Below are positions 1 to 5,645 of a DNA stretch of 14,651 bases, one piece after another. Within the stretch, counting starts at the first letter, position 1. Each line of letters begins with the position of its first letter. The notes under the pieces were generated by a model that saw only the letters and a list, made by a program, of their open reading frames with translations, did not search any database and was not told the origin of the DNA. The translations under genes and the position numbers were made by a program. Origin of the DNA: CAZQYC01 sp043746555 (GTDB lineage Bacteria > Pseudomonadota > Gammaproteobacteria > Steroidobacterales > Steroidobacteraceae); contig JAYTQU010000072.1 in NCBI GenBank assembly GCA_043746555.1, positions 1 to 14,651 on the forward strand, written 5' to 3'.

Positions 1-95
1 TCAACCCTCTCGAATTGAAATAGATCGAGATGATAGGCTTGCAAGCAGACCTGTTTGCTCGATCCTTTTAGGATGTGCTAGAAAGGAAGTATCAA

Positions 96-212
96 ATGAT
101 TGACGAGGAAGCCAATGAGTCGCGGCATTTTGCAATCAAGCACGCGCGCATTGCGCGCTCGGCCACGCAAGAATCGTGCACTAGTAATGCGGCGGCTTGT
201 TCACGTCGTTAA
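96..212 (+). CDS. Possible 38-residue small ORF upstream of the first VOC gene
   Basis: This short reading frame opens with ATG at 96 and stops at TAA 210-212. A purine-rich stretch (AAGGA at 83-87) lies 8 nt before the ATG, a better ribosome-binding arrangement than several larger genes nearby have. The product starts MIDEEANESRHF and is hydrophilic, with a basic, Cys- and Ala-containing end; I recognise no domain. It ends 16 nt before the ATG of the VOC gene at 229, so it could be a leader peptide, a remnant of a larger gene, or chance. It lies in a different frame from an upstream extension of the VOC ORF. Two small hairpins (41-58 and 62-74) precede it. Support is only the start context and position. 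Confidence 0.2.
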   Translation: MIDEEANESRHFAIKHARIARSATQESCTSNAAACSRR

Positions 213-217
213 ATCGC

Positions 218-223
218 AAGGAG
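218..223 (+). promoter_or_regulatory. Shine-Dalgarno site fixing the VOC start at 229
   Basis: AAGGAG lies 5 nt upstream of the ATG at 229. It decides between that start and a longer in-frame opening at 100, whose extra 43 residues are Arg-rich and unlike a VOC domain. Confidence 0.8.
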
Positions 224-228
224 ACCTC

Positions 229-624
229 ATGATAGACCACCTAAGCACATATGCTACAAATTACGCGGCGAGCAAGTCGTTCTACGAAGCAGCGTTTGCT
301 CCTTTAGGGTATTCATTGCAAACCGAGTTCGTCGCCGAATGGAATAAAGATTTTCCTACGCAAAGAATTTGCGCGTTCGGCGTAAATAGCAAATCCACGT
401 TCTGGGTTATTGAGACCAAAGAAAACTCCGCGCCAAGACATGTGGCTTTCTCGGCCGCATCTCGCAGCGCAGTTGATCTTTTTTATGAGCAGGCCATGAA
501 AAGTGGCGGCAAGGACAATGGCAAACCAGGTCTGCGACCGATGTATCACGAGAATTACTATGGCGCGTTTACCCTTGACCCGGATGGGAACAATGTAGAA
601 GCAGTGTGTCATGCAATTGAGTAA
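229..624 (+). CDS. VOC family (glyoxalase/bleomycin-resistance fold) protein
   Basis: A 131-residue single-domain vicinal oxygen chelate protein, probably a cytosolic metal-dependent lyase, dioxygenase or binding protein; the substrate cannot be told from sequence. It opens with the family's first strand MIDHLSTY, where His4 is the usual first metal ligand. The helix with SKSFYEAAFAPLGY follows. A second possible ligand is His71 (PRHVAF), and the closing strand LDPDGNNVEAVCH supplies Glu124. The ATG at 229 is chosen because of the strong AAGGAG 5 nt upstream and because VOC domains normally begin within a few residues of this strand. It is one of two unrelated-looking VOC genes in tandem on the same strand, 101 bp apart. 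The family is clear, the function is not. Confidence 0.85.
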   Translation: MIDHLSTYATNYAASKSFYEAAFAPLGYSLQTEFVAEWNKDFPTQRICAFGVNSKSTFWVIETKENSAPRHVAFSAASRSAVDLFYEQAMKSGGKDNGKPGLRPMYHENYYGAFTLDPDGNNVEAVCHAIE

Positions 625-725
625 AACCAATTCAGTAAGCGCCTTCAGGGCAAAGCCAAAAGCGCGGCATCGCTACGCTTTCGTTTCCAGGTAGCGGGAG
701 CGTTGGTTACTTCTGTAGAAAAAAC

Positions 726-1091
726 ATGCGGATCACAGCTATCGAACATGTACAGCTCGCTATGCCTCAGGGTGAGGAACAGCGTGCTCGGGATTTTTAT
801 TCGCACATCTTGGGAATTCCGGAAATCCCGAAACCTCCGGAGCTTGCCAAGCGTGGCGGCGTTTGGTTTGAAAACGGACCGCTCAAGATTCACCTCGGAG
901 TCGAAAGTGATTTTCGCCCGGCGCGAAAGGCGCATCCGGCGTTGCTCGTCGAGGATCTAAAGAGTCTGGTCGCACTGCTGCGCGATAACGGTTTTGTCGT
1001 GACCGATGATGATGCTTTGGAAGGTTTCTTCCGCGTCTATGTTTCAGACCCGTTCGGCAATCGCATTGAACTCATGGAGCCATCGCAATAA
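726..1091 (+). CDS. VOC family (glyoxalase-like) protein
   Basis: A 121-residue compact VOC protein. The N-terminal strand MRITAIEHVQLAMP carries His8, a likely metal ligand, followed by the helix EEQRARDFYSHILGI. The middle strand LKIHLGVE contains His56, and the C-terminal strand VSDPFGNRIELMEP contains Glu115, the usual last ligand. Asp-Pro-Phe-Gly-Asn-Arg before that Glu is typical of small glyoxalase-like proteins annotated as glyoxalase or ring-cleavage dioxygenase. No convincing Shine-Dalgarno precedes the ATG; the nearest sequence is A-rich (gtagaaaaaac). It is only distantly similar to the VOC gene at 229, so this is not a recent duplication. Cytosolic; substrate unknown. Confidence 0.85.
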   Translation: MRITAIEHVQLAMPQGEEQRARDFYSHILGIPEIPKPPELAKRGGVWFENGPLKIHLGVESDFRPARKAHPALLVEDLKSLVALLRDNGFVVTDDDALEGFFRVYVSDPFGNRIELMEPSQ

Positions 1092-1262
1092 TTCTTGCGC
1101 GCCCAAGCATCCGCTCAAAGGCTACGGGCCCAAAGCGCCCGCGCATTGGCGGTGTCGCTATGTTTCAGGTATGCATATGAAGGTGTTGGGTACTAGCTGC
1201 GCAGTGGCGCACTCTGAGGTCATACGCAAAACGTAAGCATCAAATTTATTCGTTCGTTCACT
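1092..1262. other. Intergenic gap without a recognisable gene
   Basis: A 171-bp stretch with only short shadow ORFs. It contains a GC-rich local hairpin (CGCC...GGCG around 1136-1152). Two weakly complementary heptamers, GCCCAAG at 1101 and GTTGGGT at 1185, resemble integron core sites, but the internal arms do not pair convincingly. No clear promoter or terminator is seen for the flanking genes. Confidence 0.4.
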
Positions 1263-1680
1263 ATGCCCTCGCGTTTTCTACGATTCAACTTGCTCGTCAC
1301 CGATATCGGGTTCTTGCTGTATTGGTTCATGTCGGCATTTGGTTTGTTGCCGGAAGCTTCGCTATACAAGGATTCCGCCAATCCCATATTGGTCGCGTGG
1401 AATTGGTCGTTCGCTCCGGTTGACTTGGCCGCAAGCGTCACGGGTATTGTCGCGTTAGTGGTTAGTTCTACTTTGTCAGGTTGCACTGAAGCGCGCGGCG
1501 TGGCGGCAATTCGCGCTGCTATCGGCGACGCTCACTTTCTGCGCCGGATTGATGGCAATTTCGTTTTGGTCTTTACGCCGCGTTTTCGACATGGCATGGT
1601 GGTTACCGAATATTTATTTGACGATATGGCCGCTTGCTGTTTTTGGAGAATTGTTTGTGTGCGCGCGACAGGTTGAATGA
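1263..1680 (+). pseudogene. DUF5360 (YvaD-like) membrane protein gene, frameshifted
   Basis: The first part (1263 to about 1480) encodes a start typical of DUF5360/YvaD: two hydrophobic spans and the motifs LVTDIGFLLYW and NPILVAWNWSF. After about residue 70 this frame degenerates into unrelated sequence and stops at 1674-1676. The +1 frame, open from 1459, continues the family perfectly: LTFCAGLMAISFW, then a DMAWWLPNIYL stretch, then a last hydrophobic span ending CARQVE, with its stop at 1678-1680. Joining the frames between 1459 and 1490 gives about 138 residues and four hydrophobic segments, the expected family length. One extra base (or two missing) in that interval explains it. There is no long homopolymer at the junction. 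It may be a genuine pseudogene or a sequencing error. No Shine-Dalgarno is visible before the ATG. The family's function is unknown. Confidence 0.75.
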
Positions 1681-1701
1681 ATCCCGATGTCACTTTAAAC
1701 T
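1673..1701 (+). promoter_or_regulatory. Candidate sigma-70 promoter for the small membrane protein
   Basis: TTGAAT (1673-1678), 17-nt spacer, then TAAACT (1696-1701); each hexamer matches the consensus in four of six positions at ideal spacing. The start codon of the next gene is 22 nt beyond the -10. It overlaps the end of the DUF5360 frame. Unverified. Confidence 0.35.
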
Positions 1702-1723
1702 CAAACTGAATTTCTGACGTAGC

Positions 1724-1927
1724 ATGACTACAGCTCAACTTCTCTGGGGCGTACTATTCAGCTCGATCGGGCTGGGCTATTTTTTGTATGGCAAAAAGCA
1801 ACGCACTGTTGTGCCGTTGGTATGTGGGATCGCGCTCATGGTCTATCCGTATTTCATTTCCAGCCCTACGCTGCTCGTCATCGTGGGCGTTGTGCTTGCC
1901 GCGATTCCTTACTTTGTGAGACTGTGA
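1724..1927 (+). CDS. Small triple-span membrane protein, function unknown
   Basis: A 67-residue, highly hydrophobic protein with three likely transmembrane helices (about residues 4-22, 28-46 and 48-65). A short basic loop (YGKKQR) separates the first two, and a Pro/Tyr motif (VYPYFIS) lies at the second turn. Proteins of this length with the same order LLWG...GYFLYGKKQ...PLVCG...YPYF...VVL...IPYF recur in proteobacterial genomes, sometimes under the label 'amino acid transport protein', which has no visible basis here. It probably sits in the inner membrane. No Shine-Dalgarno is evident, but a plausible promoter ends 22 nt upstream. It is the last + strand gene before a tandem repeat and the convergent DUF6515 gene. 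Confidence 0.75.
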   Translation: MTTAQLLWGVLFSSIGLGYFLYGKKQRTVVPLVCGIALMVYPYFISSPTLLVIVGVVLAAIPYFVRL

Positions 1928-1955
1928 GCACGGGCAGGATCGACACGGCGACACA

Positions 1956-2012
1956 TCAATATTCACTGGTCAATATTCACCGGTCAATATTCACCGGTTA
2001 ATATTAACCCGG
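1956..2012. repeat. Four tandem 14-bp AT-rich repeats
   Basis: Units are TCAATATTCACTGG (1956-1969), TCAATATTCACCGG (1970-1983, and again 1984-1997) and a diverged last unit TTAATATTAACCCGG (1998-2012). The junction of units 3 and 4 creates a perfect 14-bp palindrome, GGTTAATATTAACC (1996-2009). The array lies in the 144-bp gap between convergent genes, so it could act in transcription termination, bind a protein, or be a simple variable-number repeat. Confidence 0.9.
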
Positions 2013-2071
2013 AAATTCGCGGCCGATTCGATCGCGCACGAAAATAGCGACGCAATCGACAACCGCACTGC

Positions 2072-2839
2072 TCATTTAACGCTGTAGCCTCGCCCTTCTA
2101 AACACGCCGTCATTGCGCGGAAATACGCGGCGCGTTTATCACTATTTTCGTTTGCCGGCACACCGCCGCTTGGCAAAGTTGGATCGAAGCTCGATTCTTT
2201 GGCAGCCCAAGTGTGACACTGATAGCGATCGTCGTCTTGCTGCGTCTCGCTCTGACCGTTCTTGGGATAAATAAACAACTGATCGTTAGTCGATGTCGCG
2301 CTCGTGCTGACCGCTTCGTCATCAGGTGGGCGCGTCACAATATATCCGTTGTCCTCGGGATGCCACGTGTAGTAAACATCGTTCGCATAATAATAAGGAA
2401 GGCCTCGAACCCACAGCGTGGTGTAGAACGGCGGTAGAAACGGAACAATCACCCCAAACGGCGGCGCAACCACGGTAAAGCGCGGACCAAAAGGTCGATA
2501 CCAAATTCCGCCATGATAAAAGTAGTTAGAGCCACCGAAGTGCACGGAGACGGACGCGCGCGGCACCATGGGAACATCGAATCCTCGAGACGGATAATAG
2601 TGATCGTGATGATAGCGCCCGTCGAACACACGTTCGCCGCCGTCACGATAACCGCGATCATGGTTACCGCCTCGATCTCCAACTCGATCGCCACCTCGAA
2701 CAGCGCCTCGATCTCCAACTCGATCGCCGCGTCGATCGCCATCGCGATCTGGGGCCGCAACAGCGAAAGAAACTAACGCGAGTGCGGCGATGAAACTCAC
2801 CGCGACAGCGCTCATCTTGGCTTTGGTTACGTTTGGCAT
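2072..2839 (-). CDS. DUF6515 family secreted protein with Arg/Asp repeat region
   Basis: A 255-residue exported protein. An N-terminal signal peptide (residues 1-29, hydrophobic core AVAVSFIAALALVSFAVAA, likely cut after AVA) is followed by a low-complexity Arg/Asp/Gly segment (about 30-70, repeated GDRVGDRG). A Tyr/Pro-rich DUF6515 core comes next (about 100-170), with GIWYRPFGPRF, VAPPFGVIVPFLPPFYTTLW and YYYANDVYYTW. The C-terminal module (about 188-255, FIYPKNGQ, DRYQCHTWA, FDPTLP, RAMTACLEGRGYSVK) is shared with the neighbouring lipoprotein. I chose ATG 2839: it is preceded by GGAG 8 nt upstream and begins a standard signal peptide. The longer GTG opening at 2914 adds a charged segment before the signal. 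It follows the lipoprotein gene on the same strand after 100 bp and may be cotranscribed. Periplasmic or surface location is inferred; the role is unknown. Confidence 0.8.
   Translation of the reverse strand: MPNVTKAKMSAVAVSFIAALALVSFAVAAPDRDGDRRGDRVGDRGAVRGGDRVGDRGGNHDRGYRDGGERVFDGRYHHDHYYPSRGFDVPMVPRASVSVHFGGSNYFYHGGIWYRPFGPRFTVVAPPFGVIVPFLPPFYTTLWVRGLPYYYANDVYYTWHPEDNGYIVTRPPDDEAVSTSATSTNDQLFIYPKNGQSETQQDDDRYQCHTWAAKESSFDPTLPSGGVPANENSDKRAAYFRAMTACLEGRGYSVK
2668..2728. repeat. Two identical 25-bp direct repeats, 36-bp period, inside the DUF6515 gene
   Basis: The copies are 2668-2692 and 2704-2728. They encode the repeated GDRVGDRG peptide on the minus strand. The 36-bp period is 12 codons, so gain or loss of a copy keeps the frame. 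The flanking sequence contains further shorter GATCGC units. Confidence 0.85.
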
Positions 2840-2939
2840 ACCTGAAACTCCGATTGCTGATTCCGATCGCCGAATCCGATCGTGCACGCGATTAGCGATC
2901 TCAAAAGCTTTCACTCCGCGGCGTCTTTACTTCACCCTT

Positions 2940-3506
2940 TCACTTGACTGTGTATCCACGCCCTTCAAGGCAAGCCGTCATCGCGCGCCTATAATTGCTA
3001 GCCTGCGCATCGCGCACGTCGTAGCGTCGTTGCACGCGATCCGTCTCTTCTTGACGGGCAGAGTCCGATGCAGCGCCAACCATTGCGCCCGCGACAGCGC
3101 CGAGAATTGCACCTCCCGCTGCTTGGCGAGGACGCGAGACTGCAGCGCCAAGGATCGCCCCGGCCACTGCGCCAACCGCCGTATCGTGACCCTCGCGTTG
3201 CGACGGCACCACTTCAATTCGTTGCTGAGGCGCTAACGCCGGTTGACTCGGATCGAAACCGGTTTGCGCCACCGCCCAGCTGTAACACTCGTAACGATCG
3301 CGATTCTGTTGCTCGGGCGTTTGACCCTGTGCCGGATAAAACAAAACTTGAGTAACGGGTCGCGGCGGCGGATCGCTAATCGCCTCACGTTGGTACTCAT
3401 GACGCTCATACCGTTGCACACAGCCCGATAGCGCAAGAGTCAGCATCGCTAACACCGCCAACGCCCGTCCAAATGCCGTTCTAGCAATTGTTTGATTGAA
3501 GGTCAT
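2940..3506 (-). CDS. Glycine-zipper lipoprotein with YMGG-like core
   Basis: A 188-residue predicted lipoprotein. The N-terminus MTFNQTIARTAFGRALAVLAML leads to a lipobox Leu26-Ser-Gly-Cys29. The first half of a conserved module follows (about 54-88, VLFYPAQGQ, DRYECYSWA, GFDPSQP). Next comes a glycine zipper with two hydrophobic hairpin strands (about 108-146, AVGAVAGAILGAAV and GGAILGAVAGAMVG), then a charged stretch, then RAMTACLEGRGYTVK, the second half of the module. Such zippers are found in envelope lipoproteins of the SlyB/YMGG type. I chose ATG 3506: it gives a normal lipoprotein signal and has GAGCGAG 5 nt upstream, whereas the longer opening is a GTG at 3551 with no signal logic. 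Probably outer-membrane anchored: the residue after the lipidated Cys is Val, not the Asp of inner-membrane retention. Function unknown. Confidence 0.82.
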   Translation of the reverse strand: MTFNQTIARTAFGRALAVLAMLTLALSGCVQRYERHEYQREAISDPPPRPVTQVLFYPAQGQTPEQQNRDRYECYSWAVAQTGFDPSQPALAPQQRIEVVPSQREGHDTAVGAVAGAILGAAVSRPRQAAGGAILGAVAGAMVGAASDSARQEETDRVQRRYDVRDAQASNYRRAMTACLEGRGYTVK

Positions 3507-3556
3507 ATCTACTCGCTCGTTAATTTGAATCGAATTTACTTGAGACAGCACTTATC

Positions 3557-3573
3557 CGAAGCCGCTCGCTTCG
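3557..3573 (-). other. Short GC hairpin in the leader of the lipoprotein gene
   Basis: CGAAGC (3557-3562) and GCTTCG (3568-3573) form a 6-bp stem with a 5-nt loop, 51 nt before the lipoprotein start. No T-run follows on the minus strand, so it is unlikely to be a terminator. The rest of the 219-bp divergent gap (3507-3725) holds no promoter I would defend. Confidence 0.4.
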
Positions 3574-3725
3574 CTTCAATCCACTAGAACGCACCATACC
3601 TAACTTGGATGACGGAAGTGGATAAAAAGTTTCAGTACGTATACGGTTTTGGCTAAGTAAATCCCCTACTCGTTTCGGGCAAACCGGTAAACTATCGACC
3701 CCACGAATTCGCTGCCACGCTGCTT

Positions 3726-4697
3726 ATGACCGCTACTGCGCCAAGGGCGAATGTTCTCGCCGGTTCTTACATCGATCGGGCAGCGCATCGCCGCAAAGAT
3801 TTGCCATGGCTGCAGCAAGCCGCAAACGATCCGCGTTCGTTATTCGTACCGGTGTGGCGGTCGCAAAGCCTGCTCACGCAGGCGGATTCCGGGATGACAG
3901 CCGTGCTGGTGGAGCGCGCGGATAAATTGTTCGTGACGCTGCAATCGCAAAGCACCGCTCAAGTATTCCTTGGCGTGTTTCGCGAACGAGCGTGTTTCGC
4001 GTTGGCGATTGACGACGCCCAAACGCTACCCGAACTCGCAGCCGTACAATTTCAAGATATCCGCACGATACTCGGATCGTTGCCACGCGATGAAGCGGGA
4101 CTGCTCGCTTATGCGCGAGCGCTGGTGACATGGCGCGAACGTCATCGCTTCTGCGGTAAGTGCGGCGCAGCCACCGCAGCGACGCAAGCCGGACATGCTA
4201 TGCGATGCACCAGCGATGCGTGCAAAACGGAAACATTTCCACGCATCGATCCGGCGATCATCGTATTGATCACCGACGGCGAGCGCGCGTTGCTTGGACG
4301 GCAAGCGACTTGGCGACCAGGCTGGTATTCGACCATTGCCGGTTTTTGCGAACAGGGCGAAAGTTTGGAAGACGCCGTCGCGCGCGAAGTGCTGGAAGAA
4401 ACGGGCGTGACAGTGGATGACGTGATCTACCACTCGTCGCAGCCGTGGCCGTTCCCTTCTTCGCTCATGCTGGGTTTCATGGCGCACGCCAAGACCACCG
4501 AGATCGTTCGCTCCGACGATGAACTTGAAGACGCGCAATGGTTCACTCGCGCCGATATTGCGTCCGGAAAAGTGATGACCCCACCGCCGGTCTCTATCTC
4601 CGGATGTTTAATTCGCGATTGGTACGATCGCGATGCTCCGAGGCCGTTGAGCGAAGAGCCCGCGTCGCGGACGTGGAATACGCGTACGCCGCGCTGA
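3726..4697 (+). CDS. nudC: NAD(H) pyrophosphatase NudC (NUDIX, zinc ribbon)
   Basis: A 323-residue NADH pyrophosphatase that splits NAD(H) into NMN(H) and AMP. Members of this family can also remove NAD caps from RNA 5' ends. An N-terminal NUDIX-like domain (about 20-130) precedes a zinc ribbon with Cys143, Cys146, Cys161 and Cys166. The catalytic NUDIX domain has a complete box at 206-228 (GFCEQGE, seven residues, REVLEETGV), providing the Mg-binding glutamates. SQPWPFP at 238-244 is the signature that separates NudC from other NUDIX enzymes. Length is somewhat above E. coli NudC because of the longer N-terminal domain and a short C-terminal tail. ATG 3726 is the natural start: the SYIDRAAHRRKD motif near it matches family N-termini. 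There is no clear Shine-Dalgarno. Cytosolic. It is a single gene between divergent and downstream units. Confidence 0.96.
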   Translation: MTATAPRANVLAGSYIDRAAHRRKDLPWLQQAANDPRSLFVPVWRSQSLLTQADSGMTAVLVERADKLFVTLQSQSTAQVFLGVFRERACFALAIDDAQTLPELAAVQFQDIRTILGSLPRDEAGLLAYARALVTWRERHRFCGKCGAATAATQAGHAMRCTSDACKTETFPRIDPAIIVLITDGERALLGRQATWRPGWYSTIAGFCEQGESLEDAVAREVLEETGVTVDDVIYHSSQPWPFPSSLMLGFMAHAKTTEIVRSDDELEDAQWFTRADIASGKVMTPPPVSISGCLIRDWYDRDAPRPLSEEPASRTWNTRTPR

Positions 4698-4784
4698 TCC
4701 GGCATATCTTTGTCTGCCCGAACATTCACCGCGGATTTATCAACTCTTTCTGAAATGGGGCTGCCGCACCGATAGGCACGCCGC

Positions 4785-4790
4785 TACAAT
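4785..4790 (+). promoter_or_regulatory. Candidate -10 box for a leaderless NRDE transcript
   Basis: TACAAT ends 6 nt before the ATG at 4797, so transcription would be expected to start at or next to the A of the start codon. The -35 region (CTGCCG at 4761-4766, spacer 18) is poor. No Shine-Dalgarno precedes the gene, consistent with a leaderless mRNA. Unverified. Confidence 0.4.
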
Positions 4791-4796
4791 CACGCC

Positions 4797-5645
4797 ATGT
4801 GCTTACTCGTCCTCGCCTGGAAAACCCATCCGCGTTACCGCCTGGTCCTCGCCGGCAATCGCGACGAATTTCACGATCGTCCCACCGCGCCGCTCGGTTG
4901 GTGGCAAGACGATCCGCGTCTTCTCGCCGGGCGCGATCTCAAAGCGAACGGTACATGGCTTGGCGTCGCGCGTTCGGGACGTTTCGGCGTGCTCACCAAC
5001 TACCGCGATCTGCAAGCGCCGATCGAAGGCGCGCCGACACGCGGCGGATTGGTCACGCGGTTTCTTACCGGCGCAACATCGCCTAAAGAATTCCTCGACG
5101 ATCTGCGTGGCGCCGCGCCGCGTTACTCCGGATTCAATTTACTGGTTGGCGGACCGCGCGCGCTGTACTACTTTTCCAATCGCGGCCCCATCGCGCCGCA
5201 AGTATTGGAACCCGGCGTGTACGGATTGTCGAATCACTTACTCGATACACCATGGCCCAAACTTAAACGCACACGCGAGCGTTTTTCCGAGATGCTCAAG
5301 CAAAACGAAATGCGCGCCGAAGAAGTCTTCGCCATCTTGGCCGACCGCGAGCCGGCCATCGACGGTGAGCTACCGAATACCGGGTTACCGGTGGACTGGG
5401 AGCGCATGGTATCCGCGCCGTTCATTTTGAATGAACGCTATGGCACTCGCTGTTCGAGCGTGTTGTTGGTCGAACGTAACGGCCGTTCGATTCTGCACGA
5501 ACGACGCTTCGACAGCACTGGAACGCAAACGGGAACGACGCGCTTCGAATTCAAGAGCGCCGATGTTCCCGATGTGTGGTTCGAAGCAGGCGATGCCGAC
5601 GAAGAACATGTCGGCGATCCATCATTCGATACGTCGCCGGAATAA
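4797..5645 (+). CDS. NRDE family protein (TANGO2-like, DUF833)
   Basis: A 282-residue NRDE protein, the bacterial relative of eukaryotic TANGO2, which has been linked to heme mobilisation and lipid/Golgi homeostasis; the bacterial role is unsettled. It begins MCLLVLAW, with Cys2 as the conserved position suspected of acting as an N-terminal nucleophile after Met removal. The signature GNRDEFHDRPTAPL occupies 20-33. GRDLKANGTWLGV (about 45-57) and FGVLTNYRD (about 62-70) follow, as is usual. The C-terminal half keeps the YGLSNHLLDTPWPK segment and the late GTRCSSVLLV strand. Length is typical. The start is fixed because Met-Cys must be the N-terminus in this family. Its stop overlaps the tamA start (TAATG at 5643-5647), implying coupled translation with tamA and tamB. 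Confidence 0.93.
   Translation: MCLLVLAWKTHPRYRLVLAGNRDEFHDRPTAPLGWWQDDPRLLAGRDLKANGTWLGVARSGRFGVLTNYRDLQAPIEGAPTRGGLVTRFLTGATSPKEFLDDLRGAAPRYSGFNLLVGGPRALYYFSNRGPIAPQVLEPGVYGLSNHLLDTPWPKLKRTRERFSEMLKQNEMRAEEVFAILADREPAIDGELPNTGLPVDWERMVSAPFILNERYGTRCSSVLLVERNGRSILHERRFDSTGTQTGTTRFEFKSADVPDVWFEAGDADEEHVGDPSFDTSPE

Noticed and set aside
100..228. Upstream extension of the first VOC gene
   Set aside because: The extra 43 residues are Arg-rich and not part of the fold, and a strong AAGGAG precedes the ATG at 229.
1101..1191. Possible integron attC site (GCCCAAG ... GTTGGGT)
   Set aside because: The right heptamer fits GTTRRRY but the left deviates in its AAC end, the inner arms do not pair, and the other intergenic gaps of the cluster lack comparable sites (AACCAA/TTGGTT at 625-708 fits less well). 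A chance match is likely.
3552..3725. Promoters in the lipoprotein/nudC divergent gap
   Set aside because: Several hexamer pairs (for example around TAAACT at 3688) appear, but none has an acceptable -35 at proper spacing. A CGTATACG palindrome is present without other support.
4026..4538. 170-codon minus-strand frame inside nudC
   Set aside because: No recognisable domain, and it is fully antisense to an intact NudC.
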